Source: Nocardioides gilvus
GTDB taxonomy: Bacteria; Actinomycetota; Actinomycetes; Propionibacteriales; Nocardioidaceae
Length of the DNA stretch: 64,000 nucleotides
Direction of reading: 5' to 3'
NCBI RefSeq assembly: GCF_003194605.1
Contig: NZ_QHKY01000006.1
Location: forward strand, 62,001-126,000
Shown here one piece after another: positions 42,400-51,589 of this stretch (position 1 is its first letter; every line of letters begins with the position of its first letter). The translations under genes were made by a program, and so were the position numbers. Below the pieces are notes generated by a model that ran no database searches, was not told the DNA's origin, and worked only from the letters and a program-made list of their open reading frames with translations.

Positions 42400-43917
42400 T
42401 CAGCTGTCGGTGCTGGCGGGCGCGGCCGACGTTCCGCTGCCCTCGCCCGAGCCACCGCCTGAGCGACGACGGCGGCGGCGACGCGGCTTGGCCTCGCCCT
42501 CGACGGCGGGACCGGTCGCAGCAGCCTCCACACCAGCGGGAGCCGCAGCCCTGGCCTCGGTGTTGGTGTCGGTCCCGCTGTTGCGAGTGCGGGTCCGGTT
42601 GCGTTCGCGCGGAGCACGCTCAGTGCGGGGACGGTCCGTACCGGAACGGTCCGTTCCGGGACGGTCCGAGCGCGAACGGTCGCTCTTGCGCGGCTCACGC
42701 GGCGCCTCGGGGACGATGCGTCCCTTGGTGCCGGGCGCGATGCCCTGCTCCTTGTAGAGGTGCTCGGAGCTGGAGTAGGTCTCCACCGGCTCGTCGAACG
42801 GCAGGTCGAGGGTCTTGTTGATCATCTTCCAGCGCTGGATGTCGGCCCAGTCGACGAAGGTGATCGCGATGCCGGAGGCCCCCGCGCGTCCGGTGCGACC
42901 GATGCGGTGGACGTAGGTCTTGTCGTCCTCGGGGCACGTGTAGTTGATGACGTGCGAGACTCCGCGGACGTCGATGCCGCGGGCAGCGACGTCGGTCGCG
43001 ACGAGGACCTGGAGCTTGTCCTCGCGGAACTTGGTCATCGCCTTCTCGCGGGCCACCTGGGCCATGTCGCCGTGCAGGGGCGCGGCCTTGAAGCCGCGCT
43101 CGACGAGGTCGTCGGCCACCCGCTGCGACTGACGCTTGGTCCGGGTGAAGACGACCATCTTCTCGATCGTCTCCGACTGCAGGAGACGGCCGATCATCTC
43201 GGGCTTGTCCAGGTCGTGCGCCTGGTAGACGAACTGGGCCGTGAGCGGCACGGTCGCGTTCTCGTAGGAGGACTCGGCGCGGATGTTCATCGGGTGGCGC
43301 ATGTGCGTGCGGGCCAGCGAGACGATGGCCGACGGCATGGTTGCCGAGAAGAGCATGGTCTGGCGGGTCTCCGGGGTGAGCGAGAGAAGTCGCTCGACGT
43401 CGGGCAGGAAGCCCAGGTCGAGCATCTCGTCGGCCTCGTCCAGGACCAGGGCGTGCACGTGGGAGAGGTCGAGCACCTTGCGGTTCGCGAGGTCGATCAG
43501 ACGCCCGGGGGTGCCGACGACGACGTCGACGCCGGCCTCGAGGGCCTCGAGCTGACCCTCGTAGGCGACACCGCCGTAGACGGTGAGGATCCGCAGGCCA
43601 CGGTCGGCGCCGGCGATCTGCAGGTCCGAGGAGACCTGGAGCGCGAGCTCACGGGTCGGGGCGACGACGAGGGCCTGGGGCTTGCCCTGGGGGATCTCGG
43701 AGTAGTCGGGGTCCTTGGGGGAGACCGAGCGCTGCAGCACGGGGATGCCGAAGGCCAGGGTCTTGCCGGTGCCCGTACGGGCCTGACCGATCAGGTCGGT
43801 GCCGACCAGGGCGACCGAGAGGGTCATCTCCTGGATGGCGAAGGGGGTGGTGATGCCGGTGCGTTCGAGGGCATCACAGATTTCGGGGTGTACCCCGAGG
43901 TCACGGAAGGTGGTCAC
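42400..43917 (-). CDS. rhlE: DEAD-box RNA helicase RhlE-like
   Basis: The 505-residue helicase has all core motifs: Q motif PFAIQEMTL (Gln29), ARTGTGKT (46-53), PTRELA, TPGR, DEAD, SAT, and HRIGRTGRAG. The C-terminal about 110 residues are a disordered Arg/Ser/Asp/Thr-rich tail with short repeats (RSDRPGTDRSGTDRPRTER) and a basic patch PRRRRRRR, a probable RNA-binding end. It may work in ribosome assembly or RNA decay. The GTG at 43917 (TTFRDLGVHPE) agrees with mycobacterial RhlE; the frame to 44013 is weak. Confidence 0.92.
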   Translation of the reverse strand: MTTFRDLGVHPEICDALERTGITTPFAIQEMTLSVALVGTDLIGQARTGTGKTLAFGIPVLQRSVSPKDPDYSEIPQGKPQALVVAPTRELALQVSSDLQIAGADRGLRILTVYGGVAYEGQLEALEAGVDVVVGTPGRLIDLANRKVLDLSHVHALVLDEADEMLDLGFLPDVERLLSLTPETRQTMLFSATMPSAIVSLARTHMRHPMNIRAESSYENATVPLTAQFVYQAHDLDKPEMIGRLLQSETIEKMVVFTRTKRQSQRVADDLVERGFKAAPLHGDMAQVAREKAMTKFREDKLQVLVATDVAARGIDVRGVSHVINYTCPEDDKTYVHRIGRTGRAGASGIAITFVDWADIQRWKMINKTLDLPFDEPVETYSSSEHLYKEQGIAPGTKGRIVPEAPREPRKSDRSRSDRPGTDRSGTDRPRTERAPRERNRTRTRNSGTDTNTEARAAAPAGVEAAATGPAVEGEAKPRRRRRRRSGGGSGEGSGTSAAPASTDS

Positions 43918-44109
43918 GCGTGGATTTCGCTTTCGTCGAAGTTTGCACTTGCGGCTGACTCGACTGGGCGGGGAGCCTGTGGGGCTCCGGGCCCGGCGTT
44001 CTGCCGCGCACATGCCATGGACGGTCTTTCACCGGTCCATGTGGAAATGGTGACCGCGCACGTCTGGGCGAGCGCATGTCGTACCTCACTCTATCGGTAG
44101 GGTCATGCC

Positions 44110-44811
44110 ATGACTGAATCACAGCCTGGCGCCGGTCAGGGTGCTTTCGCCGACTCGGCCTACAAGGAGGCCGTGATCGATCTTCTGGGTGCGATCGCCT
44201 ACGGCGAGCTGGCTGCCTTCGAGCGCCTCGCCGAGGACGCGAAGATGGCCCCCGGCATCGCCGACAAGATCGCGCTGTCGGCCATGGCTGCTTCGGAGTT
44301 CGGTCACCTGCTGACCCTCAACGCGCGGCTCACCGCTCTCGGCGCAGATCCGGTCCTGGCCATGGAGCCCTTCCGGGCCGCGCTCGACGCGTTCCATGAG
44401 CACTCTGCGCCGTCCGACTGGTACGAGGGCCTCGTCAAGGTCTACGTCGGCGACGGCCTGGCCAGCGACTTCTACCGTGAGGTCGCCGCCTACCTCGACC
44501 CTGAGACCAGGGCCTTGATCACCGAGACCCTCTCCGACTCCGGACACTCGGCGTTCGTGGTGGAGAAGGTGCGCGAGGCGATCGAACGCGACCACCGCCT
44601 CGGCGGACGACTCGCCCTGTGGGGGCGACGGTTGATGGGGGAGGCCCTCATCCAGGCCCAGCGGGTCGCGGCCGAACGAGACGCGATGACCGCCCTGCTG
44701 GCCGGTGGTGTCGATCGCCCCGGGATGGACCTCGCCGCCATCGGCCGGATGTTCACCCGACTCACCGAACGCCACACCGAACGGATGGCAGAGCTCGGCC
44801 TGGAGGCCTGA
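44110..44811 (+). CDS. Ferritin-like MiaE_2 family protein
   Basis: A 233-residue all-helical protein of the ferritin-like MiaE_2 family (Rv3210c orthologue). The helices carry possible di-iron ligands in AYGELAAFERLAED, ASEFGHLLTL, and SDSGHSAFVVEKV. MiaE itself hydroxylates a modified adenosine in tRNA; this family is more distant and its substrate unknown. It is divergent from rhlE and convergent with DUF3107, with a clear terminator after it. Confidence 0.82.
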   Translation: MTESQPGAGQGAFADSAYKEAVIDLLGAIAYGELAAFERLAEDAKMAPGIADKIALSAMAASEFGHLLTLNARLTALGADPVLAMEPFRAALDAFHEHSAPSDWYEGLVKVYVGDGLASDFYREVAAYLDPETRALITETLSDSGHSAFVVEKVREAIERDHRLGGRLALWGRRLMGEALIQAQRVAAERDAMTALLAGGVDRPGMDLAAIGRMFTRLTERHTERMAELGLEA

Positions 44812-44820
44812 GCCGTACGC

Positions 44821-44860
44821 GAAGAGGCCCCCGCCCGCCGCAGCGGATGGGGGCCTCTTC
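44821..44860. terminator. Bidirectional terminator between MiaE-like and DUF3107 genes
   Basis: GAAGAGGCCCCC (44821-44832) pairs perfectly with GGGGGCCTCTTC (44849-44860) around a 16-base loop, with further TACG pairing outside. It lies between convergent stop codons. Confidence 0.85.
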
Positions 44861-44878
44861 GTACGTGGTGACGCGGGG

Positions 44879-45094
44879 TCAGCGGAAGCCGACGGTCCCG
44901 GCGTTGGCCTTGCCCAGTTCGACGTAGGCGATGCGGTCGCCGGGCACGAGCACGACGCGACCCTTGGTGTCGGTCAGGGACAGGGTCCCGCCACCCACAG
45001 CAGCCGAGACCTTGTCTGCGATCTCCTCCTGGCTGCCGTCGACGTCGACGACGATCTCGCGGGGGGAGTGCTGGATGCCGATCTTGACCTCCAT
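44879..45094 (-). CDS. DUF3107 family protein
   Basis: A 71-residue protein matching DUF3107 (Rv3208A): it starts MEVKIGIQHSPREIVVD and has SQEEIADKVSAAV and a C-terminal ELGKANAGTVGF. Small alpha/beta protein of unknown function. It has one of the best ribosome-binding sites in the window (AAGGAGGACC before ATG 45094) and follows the TetR gene on the same strand after 63 bases, so they probably share a message. Confidence 0.88.
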   Translation of the reverse strand: MEVKIGIQHSPREIVVDVDGSQEEIADKVSAAVGGGTLSLTDTKGRVVLVPGDRIAYVELGKANAGTVGFR

Positions 45095-45157
45095 GTGAGG
45101 TCCTCCTTCTGGTGCGGTTGCCGCAGTGCGCGGATGGATCGTTCGAGCGGTGTGGGG

Positions 45158-45796
45158 TCAGGCTTCCTTGGGGTAGCCGCGGATACCACGCCAGGCGAGG
45201 CCAGCCACGAGGGCCGCAGCGTTGGCCTGGGAGATGGTGCCGTCGGCGCCGGAGCCCGACAACCAGAACCGGGCGCTGACCTGTCCCATTCCCACCAGGG
45301 AGACTGCGAGCAGCAGGCAGGCTTCGCGGGGGAGCCCGGTGTCCTGCTGGATCACCTCGGCGATCTCGGCGGCGCAGTCGTCGGTGACGCGGTCGACGCG
45401 CTCGCGCACGGCCGGTTCGTTGGTGAGGTCGGACTCGAAGACGAGGCGGAACGCACCGGAGTCGTTGGCGACGTACTCGTAGAACGCTGCGATGGCGGCC
45501 GCCACCCGCTCCTTGTTGTCCTGCGTCGAGGCCAGGGCGGTCCGGATCGACTCGGTGATGGCGTCGCAGGACTGGTCCAGCAGCGCCATGTAGAGCTCGA
45601 GCTTGCCGGGGAAGTGCTGGTAGAGCACCGGCTTGGAGACGCCCGCCCGATCGGCGATGTCGTCCATGGCTGCGGAGTGGTATCCGTGGGCGACGAAGAC
45701 CTCGAGCGCTGAGGAGAGCAACTGCGCGCGTCGCTCCCGGCGGGGCATGCGGGCGCCCTTCGGGCGTGGATCCACTTCGTACCGTCCAACGCTCAA
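45158..45796 (-). CDS. TetR family transcriptional regulator
   Basis: The 212-residue regulator has an N-terminal helix-turn-helix (about 20-65: RRAQLLSSALEVFVAHGYHS, then IADRAGVSKPVLYQHFPGKL) and a ligand-binding helical domain. It is the positional counterpart of Rv3208. The start is a TTG at 45796: it lies 6 bases after AGGAGG, whereas the next ATG (codon 17) has no ribosome-binding site. It is divergent from moeZ with 213 bases between; that region is where autoregulation would be expected, though I found no clear palindrome there. Confidence 0.9.
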   Translation of the reverse strand: MSVGRYEVDPRPKGARMPRRERRAQLLSSALEVFVAHGYHSAAMDDIADRAGVSKPVLYQHFPGKLELYMALLDQSCDAITESIRTALASTQDNKERVAAAIAAFYEYVANDSGAFRLVFESDLTNEPAVRERVDRVTDDCAAEIAEVIQQDTGLPREACLLLAVSLVGMGQVSARFWLSGSGADGTISQANAAALVAGLAWRGIRGYPKEA

Positions 45797-45802
45797 GGCA
45801 GT

Positions 45803-45808
45803 CCTCCT
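45803..45808 (-). promoter_or_regulatory. Ribosome-binding site that supports a TTG start for the TetR gene
   Basis: Read on the minus strand the sequence is TCAGGAGGACTGCCTTGAGC: a full AGGAGG with 6-base spacing to TTG. Confidence 0.75.
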
Positions 45809-46009
45809 GATGTGTGGATGTCGATGTTACTGGTCCGGAACCTCCATGTGTGCGACCGCCTGACCTCTTTTGGCGGCTTCATCGGCACACCCGTGCGTGC
45901 TGCGGTGTCCGGTCGGGGGGAACAATGGGTCAGGACCACGGCGTTGAGCCCCTGTACGCCACCGCCTGCTGCTCCCCGGAGCACCCGCGAACAGACCCGA
46001 GGAGCCCCT

Positions 46010-47209
46010 GTGTCATTCCCCCCGCTGGTCGAGCCGGCAGCTGAGCTCACCGTCGACGAGGTCCGCCGCTACAGCCGGCACCTGATCATCCCGGACATCG
46101 GCATGACGGGTCAGAAGCGGCTGAAGAACGCCCGTGTCCTGGTCATCGGCGCAGGGGGACTCGGCTCACCCGCTCTGCTGTACCTGGCGGCGGCCGGCGT
46201 CGGCACGATCGGCATCGTCGAGTTCGACGAGGTGGACGAGTCCAACCTCCAGCGCCAGGTGATCCACGGCCAGTCCGACATCGGCCGCCCCAAGGCCGAG
46301 TCGGCGCGGGACTCGATCGCCGAGATCAACCCGCTCGTCGACGTGGTCGTGCACAACACCCGGCTCGACAACGACAACGTGCGCGACGTCTTCGCCGGCT
46401 ACGACCTGATCGTCGACGGCACCGACAACTTCGCCACCCGTTACCTGGTCAACGACGCCGCCTACTTCCTGGGCATTCCCTACGTCTGGGGCTCGATCTA
46501 CCGCTTCGACGGCCAGGCCTCCGTCTTCGCGCCGCGGCTCGCTCCTGACGCTCCGTGCTACCGCTGCCTCTACCCCGAGCCGCCGCCGCCCGGCATGGTG
46601 CCGTCCTGCGCCGAGGGTGGTGTCCTGGGCGTGCTCTGCGCCTCGGTCGGGTCGATCCAGTCGACCGAGGCGATCAAGCTGCTCACCGGTGCCGGCGAAC
46701 CGCTGGTCGGCCGGCTGATGATCTACGACGCGCTGGAGATGGAGTACCGCAAGCTCAAGGTCCGCAAGGACCCCAACTGCGCGCTCTGCGGCGAGAACCC
46801 GACCGTCACCGACCTCATCGACTACGACGCCTTCTGCGGCGCGATCTCCGACGAGGCAGCCGATGCCGCTGCCGACTCGACCATCTCGGTGCGCCAGCTC
46901 GAGACGTTGATGGCCGAACGGACCCGCGGCGAGCGTGACTTCGTGCTGGTCGACGTGCGCGACCCCAACGAGCGTGAGATCAACCTGATCCCCGAATCGG
47001 TGCTGATCCCGCGCGGGGACTTCCTCAACGGCAGCGCGTTGGAGCAGCTCCCCGCCGACAAGCAGGTCATCCTCTACTGCAAGACCGGGGTCCGGTCTGC
47101 GGAGTGCCTGGCCGTCGTGAAGGGCGCCGGTTACTCCGATGCGGTCCACGTGGGCGGCGGTTCGGCAGCGTGGGTCAACCTCATCGACCCGAGCCAGCCG
47201 GCCTACTGA
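46010..47209 (+). CDS. moeZ: Adenylyltransferase/sulfurtransferase MoeZ
   Basis: The 399-residue protein fuses an E1-like adenylyltransferase (1 to about 270) with a rhodanese domain (about 285-399). Seen are the ATP loop GAGGLGS (47-53), zinc pairs C183/C186 and C257/C260, and the rhodanese active-site Cys357 in YCKTGVRS. In actinobacteria MoeZ adenylates the C-terminal Gly of small sulfur carriers (MoaD, CysO, ThiS-like) and thiocarboxylates them. GTG 46010 follows GAGGAG. The next gene starts 11 bases after the stop. Confidence 0.93.
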   Translation: MSFPPLVEPAAELTVDEVRRYSRHLIIPDIGMTGQKRLKNARVLVIGAGGLGSPALLYLAAAGVGTIGIVEFDEVDESNLQRQVIHGQSDIGRPKAESARDSIAEINPLVDVVVHNTRLDNDNVRDVFAGYDLIVDGTDNFATRYLVNDAAYFLGIPYVWGSIYRFDGQASVFAPRLAPDAPCYRCLYPEPPPPGMVPSCAEGGVLGVLCASVGSIQSTEAIKLLTGAGEPLVGRLMIYDALEMEYRKLKVRKDPNCALCGENPTVTDLIDYDAFCGAISDEAADAAADSTISVRQLETLMAERTRGERDFVLVDVRDPNEREINLIPESVLIPRGDFLNGSALEQLPADKQVILYCKTGVRSAECLAVVKGAGYSDAVHVGGGSAAWVNLIDPSQPAY

Positions 47210-47220
47210 CCGCAGCGGTC

Positions 47221-47580
47221 ATGACGGCGGTGGACCCCGGAGCGTACGCAGGCCCTGACGGCTATGCGGAGCTGGTCCTGCGCTGTGTCGAGAGCGTGCC
47301 GCGCGGACGGGTGACGACGTACGGCGCCGTGGCTGAGGCAGTGGGTGCGGTGGTGGGTCGCGGAGGACCGCGCGTGGTCGCCTCGGTGATGAGGCGTGAC
47401 GGTGCATCGGTCTGCTGGTGGCGGGTGGTGCGTGCCGACGGATCGATGGCGCCGCACAAGGCGGAGCTCGCCCGGGTGGCATGGTTGGAGGAGGGCACGC
47501 CCCTGCGCGAAGGCGGCCGTGTCGACCTCGGGGTGGCCTTCGTCGTACCTGTCCCGGGCGCCGACCGAACCGGTGGGTAG
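47221..47580 (+). CDS. Alkyltransferase-like protein (MGMT family without catalytic Cys)
   Basis: A 119-residue single-domain member of the MGMT DNA-binding family (Rv3204 counterpart): VPRGRVTTYGAVAEAVG and a C-terminal recognition-helix region. The PCHRV active site of O6-alkylguanine transferases is CWWRV here (residues 65-69), so the alkyl-accepting Cys is replaced by Trp66. Alkyltransferase-like proteins of this kind bind O6-alkylguanine and pass the lesion to nucleotide excision repair. ATG 47221, 11 bases after moeZ. Located just upstream of repair genes adnA/adnB. Confidence 0.85.
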   Translation: MTAVDPGAYAGPDGYAELVLRCVESVPRGRVTTYGAVAEAVGAVVGRGGPRVVASVMRRDGASVCWWRVVRADGSMAPHKAELARVAWLEEGTPLREGGRVDLGVAFVVPVPGADRTGG

Positions 47581-47625
47581 CGCCCGGACCTGTGGGGGAC
47601 CAAGCTGCTGCGCGAGAATGCGCGC

Positions 47626-48294
47626 ATGCTCTACGAGGTGCTCCATCGAGCCGTTCCGCCGCTGGCACGGGCCGTGTGGCGCCCCGAGGTGATCGGCCTG
47701 GAGCACGTCCCCGCCGAGGGCCCGGTGATCCTGGCCAGCAACCACCTCAGCTTCGTCGACTCCGTCGTGATCCCGGTGCTGGTGCCACGCAGGGTGGTCT
47801 TCCTGGCCAAGTCGGACTACTTCGAGGGCCCAGGGCTGAAGGGGCGACTGACCAAGGCCTGGTTCGAAGGGCTCGGCATGCTGCCGGTGGACCGTGACGA
47901 CACCAAGGCAGCCCTCGACAGTCTGCAGACCGCCCTCGAGGTGCTCGGTCGGGGTGAGGCGTTCGGGATCTATCCCGAGGGCACCCGCAGTCGTGACGGG
48001 CGGCTCTACCGAGGACGTACGGGCGTGGGGCACCTGGCTCTCACGGCCGGTGCGCCGGTCGTGCCGATCGGCCTGCGCGGCACCGAGGCGATCCAACCGG
48101 TCGGAGCCAGGCTGCCCCGTCTGGCCGAGGTCACCGTGCAGTTCGGCGAGCCCCTCGACTTCTCCGGCCGGATCGGCACCGCGCCCCTGGGCAAGTTGCG
48201 ACGCGAAGTGACCGACACCGTGATGGCGCGCATCCAGGAACTGAGCGGACAGGAGCCGGCGGGCGTCTACAACGACCGCCCCATGGACCTCTGA
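47626..48294 (+). CDS. 1-acyl-glycerol-3-phosphate acyltransferase-type enzyme
   Basis: The 222-residue PlsC-family protein has the acyltransferase block I NHLSFVD (HxxxxD), a KSDYF segment, block III YPEGTRSRDG and block IV APVVPIG. It should acylate lysophosphatidic acid or a related acceptor at the membrane face. ATG 47626 is favoured by the family-type start MLYEVLHRAV. Positioned between the alkyltransferase-like gene and adnA. Confidence 0.9.
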   Translation: MLYEVLHRAVPPLARAVWRPEVIGLEHVPAEGPVILASNHLSFVDSVVIPVLVPRRVVFLAKSDYFEGPGLKGRLTKAWFEGLGMLPVDRDDTKAALDSLQTALEVLGRGEAFGIYPEGTRSRDGRLYRGRTGVGHLALTAGAPVVPIGLRGTEAIQPVGARLPRLAEVTVQFGEPLDFSGRIGTAPLGKLRREVTDTVMARIQELSGQEPAGVYNDRPMDL

Positions 48295-48352
48295 GCGCTC
48301 CCGGGGTGGGCGTTCGGGGTTGGTTGTCGGCGCCCTGTGATGGGCTGTCCCC

Positions 48353-51300
48353 ATGAGTTCCCAGGTCCGTCTGGTCCGCCCGCCCGAGGCCGTCGTCGCA
48401 GTGCCGGCGTTGGACGCTGCCCAGCAGTCGGTCGTCGACCACCGGGGCGGTCCACTGCTCGTGCTGGCCGGCCCGGGGACCGGGAAGACCACCACCTTGG
48501 TGGAGGCCATCGTCGAGCGGATCGACGCGCGTGGTGCCGACCCGGCCTCCGTGCTGGCGCTGACCTTCTCGCGCAAGGCCGCCGAACAACTGCGCGACCG
48601 GGTCTCGTCCCGGCTGGGGCGCACGGTCGCGAGCCCGTTGTCCATGACCTTTCACTCGTTTGCCTACGCGCTGGTGCGCAGGTTCACCCCGGCCGAGCTC
48701 TACACCGCCCCGTTGCGCGTGTTGACCGCCCCGCAGGCCGACGTGATGATCCGTGAGTTGCTGGAGACCTACGGTGACGAGCTGCCCTGGCCACCCGGGT
48801 TGAGGGTGGCCGCAGGCACCCGGGGCTTCGCCCGTGAGGTCGCGACAGTGATCTCCCGAGCCCGTGAGAAGGGCGCTGACGACGCCCAGTTGATCGAGCT
48901 CGGGCGAGCAACTCCCGAGGCTCCTGAGCTCTTGGCCGCCGGGGTCTTCCTGCGCCACTACCTCGACAACCTCGACAACCACGCAGCCACCGACTACCCC
49001 GACCTCGTGCGGCGGGCGGTGATCGAGGCCCAGGCGCACGCCCCGGAGTTGCGACAGGAGTTCGCACACGTATTCGTCGACGAGTACCAGGACACCGACC
49101 CCGGACAGGTTGCGCTCCTCCAGGCGATCACCGGCGCCGGGGGCAACCTGGTGGCGGTCGGTGACCCTCACCAGTCGATCTACGGCTTCCGGGGCGCCGA
49201 GGTGCGCGGGATCCTCGACTTCCCGTCGGTCTTTCCCACCCGTGAGGGGGAGCGTGCGCCGGTGGTCGTCCTCGGCACGACGAGACGGTTCGGCGCGGAG
49301 ATCCTCACCGCCGCCACCCGGATCTCGAGCCGGCTGCCGTTGACCGGGGCCATCCCCGCCGATGTCGCCCGGGCGTTCAACCGGCCGCAGGTCGCCGAAG
49401 GGACTGCGCCGGGTCGCGTCGAGGTGATCACCTACGACACCGAACGCGCGGAGGCCGAGCGGATCGCAGACCTGCTGCGTCGGGCGCACCTGGAGGACGG
49501 CGTCAGCTGGTCCGACATGGCTGTCCTGGTCCGTTCAGGTCGCAGCACCCTCCCGGTGCTGCGCCGCCTGCTGACCAGCGCGGGTGTTCCCGTGGAGGTC
49601 GCCTCTGACGAGATTCCCCTGGCCGACGAGCCGGGCGTGCGGCCCTTGCTCGATGCCCTGGGTGCGGTGATCGACTCGGTGGGCGCAGACCAGCAGGTGC
49701 CGACGGTCGAGACCGCGGAGTCGCTGCTCCTCTCCCCGCTGGGCGGGTTGCAGGCCCTTGAGCTGCGTGCCCTCGGTCGTGCCTTTCGTCAGCGCGAGGT
49801 CTCGGCCGCCGTCGCCGAGCAACGCCCGGCCCTGAGCTCTGGGGAGCTGGTTGCCCGGGCGCTGGTCGCCCCCACGGAGTTCGACGGTCTCGAGGCCGCT
49901 GTGACCCGGAAGGCGCGGGCCCTCGCCGACCTGATCGCCGCCACCGGGCGGGCGCTGGAGTCGGGGGATGACGTCGAGGCGCTGCTGTGGCACCTCTGGT
50001 CCGGCACGGACTGGGGTTCGAAGATGCGAGGCATGGTGCTGCGAGGCGGGGGTGGCGCACGGCGGGCCCACCGAGACCTGGATGCGATCTGCGCCCTCTT
50101 CGACACCGCGGCCCGCGCGGAGGACCAGCGCGGCCGCACCTCCGCCCAGAACTTCCTCGAGGAGGTCAAGGCGCAACAGATCCCCGCCGACACCCTCGTC
50201 GACAAGGGCGTCCGAGGCGCGTCCGTGCGTCTGATGACCGCTCACCGCTCCAAGGGCCTCGAGTGGCCGCTGGTGGTGGTGGCACATGTCCAGGAAGGGG
50301 TGTGGCCCACTCTGCAACGGCGCGCCACCCTGCTGGGTGCCGACCGGTTGACCGCAGATCGCTACGGCCACCTGCTCCTCTCCGAGGACGCGTCGGCAGC
50401 CAGCCTGCTGGCCGAGGAACGTCGCCTCTTCTACGTCGCCTGCACCCGAGCCCGCGATCGGTTGGTCGTCTCCGCGGTCGCCTCGCGCAGCGACGACGGC
50501 GAGTTGGCCTCGCGCTTCCTCGAGGAGCTGCTGCCGGAGGACGCTGAGCCACGTCACGAGGTCGGGCGTCCGACCCGACCCCTGACCCTGAACGGGGTGG
50601 TGGCCGAGCTGCGCCGGACCGTCGCCGACCCGGAGCGACCGGAGCCGCTGCGCGAGGCGGCCGCCCGGCGCCTTGCTGCCCTGGCCCGGGAGGAGGTCGG
50701 GGGGCGCCCGGTTGCTCCCGCTGCCGACCCCGTGCGCTGGTGGGGCACCCACGGCACCACCCGCAACGAGACCCCGGTGCGTCCGTCCGAAGAGCCCGTG
50801 CGTCTCTCTGCCTCCACCGTCACCTCGGTGGCGACCTGCCCGGCCCAGTGGTTCCTCGAACGAGAGGCTGGAGGCTCGACCTTCTCCGGCCAGGCAGCGG
50901 CCTTCGGCAACCTGGTCCACAAGTTGGCCGAGCACGTCGCGGCCGGCGAGCTGGCCGACGCCGAGGTCGACGACCTGATGGCGATGGTCGACGGCGTGTG
51001 GGACCGGCTTCCCTTCCGGACCCCGTGGTCGCGGGAGAAGGAGCGGGTCGAGGCCCGCAGTGCGATCGAGCGTTTCCTCACCCACCACCGTTCGCCAGCG
51101 GCTCGGACGGTGCTGGGGACCGAAGCGTCCTTCTCGTTCATCTCGACGCTGCCGGACGGCTCCGAGGTGGCGCTGCGTGGGTTTGCCGACCGCATCGAGA
51201 TGGACGCCGAGGGGAAGATCGTCGTGGTCGACCTCAAGACCGGCAAGTCGACGCCCACGGACAAGTCGTTGGGTGAGCACCCGCAGTTGGGGATCTACCA

Positions 51301-51589
51301 GTACGCCGTCAACCAGGGCGCCTTCGCCGAGATCGTCGGACCCGACAAGGAGTCCGGGGGTGCGGAGCTGTGGCAGCTGCGCAAGTCGCCCACCGGTCGG
51401 CCCAAGGTCCAGGTGCAGGCGCCGCAGAAGCCGGACGAGCAGGGATGGGTGCTGGCCGAACGGCAGTTGGCGCAGACCGTCGCAGTCATCCGCAACGAGG
51501 AGTTCGTGGCCACCCCCGGCGACCACTGCAGGTTCTGCAGCTTCAGGGCGTTGTGCCCGGCCAAGACCACGGCAGGAGTGATCGCGTGA
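48353..51589 (+). CDS. adnA: AdnA-type helicase-nuclease subunit with Fe-S cluster motif
   Basis: The 1078-residue protein has a UvrD-type motor: Walker A GPGTGKTT (40-47), DEYQDTDPGQ, GDPHQSIYGFRG and late MTAHRSKGLEWPLV. A C-terminal RecB-like nuclease has VVVDLKTGKS. Four Cys, C829 (VATCPAQW) and C1059, C1062, C1068 at the end, have the Cas4/AddB arrangement of a [4Fe-4S] pin. Together with the overlapping next gene it should form AdnAB, the actinobacterial double-strand-break resecting motor-nuclease (Rv3202c/Rv3201c). GTGA overlap of 4 bases with the partner. The ATG at 48353 has only a poor ribosome-binding site. Confidence 0.9.
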   Translation: MSSQVRLVRPPEAVVAVPALDAAQQSVVDHRGGPLLVLAGPGTGKTTTLVEAIVERIDARGADPASVLALTFSRKAAEQLRDRVSSRLGRTVASPLSMTFHSFAYALVRRFTPAELYTAPLRVLTAPQADVMIRELLETYGDELPWPPGLRVAAGTRGFAREVATVISRAREKGADDAQLIELGRATPEAPELLAAGVFLRHYLDNLDNHAATDYPDLVRRAVIEAQAHAPELRQEFAHVFVDEYQDTDPGQVALLQAITGAGGNLVAVGDPHQSIYGFRGAEVRGILDFPSVFPTREGERAPVVVLGTTRRFGAEILTAATRISSRLPLTGAIPADVARAFNRPQVAEGTAPGRVEVITYDTERAEAERIADLLRRAHLEDGVSWSDMAVLVRSGRSTLPVLRRLLTSAGVPVEVASDEIPLADEPGVRPLLDALGAVIDSVGADQQVPTVETAESLLLSPLGGLQALELRALGRAFRQREVSAAVAEQRPALSSGELVARALVAPTEFDGLEAAVTRKARALADLIAATGRALESGDDVEALLWHLWSGTDWGSKMRGMVLRGGGGARRAHRDLDAICALFDTAARAEDQRGRTSAQNFLEEVKAQQIPADTLVDKGVRGASVRLMTAHRSKGLEWPLVVVAHVQEGVWPTLQRRATLLGADRLTADRYGHLLLSEDASAASLLAEERRLFYVACTRARDRLVVSAVASRSDDGELASRFLEELLPEDAEPRHEVGRPTRPLTLNGVVAELRRTVADPERPEPLREAAARRLAALAREEVGGRPVAPAADPVRWWGTHGTTRNETPVRPSEEPVRLSASTVTSVATCPAQWFLEREAGGSTFSGQAAAFGNLVHKLAEHVAAGELADAEVDDLMAMVDGVWDRLPFRTPWSREKERVEARSAIERFLTHHRSPAARTVLGTEASFSFISTLPDGSEVALRGFADRIEMDAEGKIVVVDLKTGKSTPTDKSLGEHPQLGIYQYAVNQGAFAEIVGPDKESGGAELWQLRKSPTGRPKVQVQAPQKPDEQGWVLAERQLAQTVAVIRNEEFVATPGDHCRFCSFRALCPAKTTAGVIA

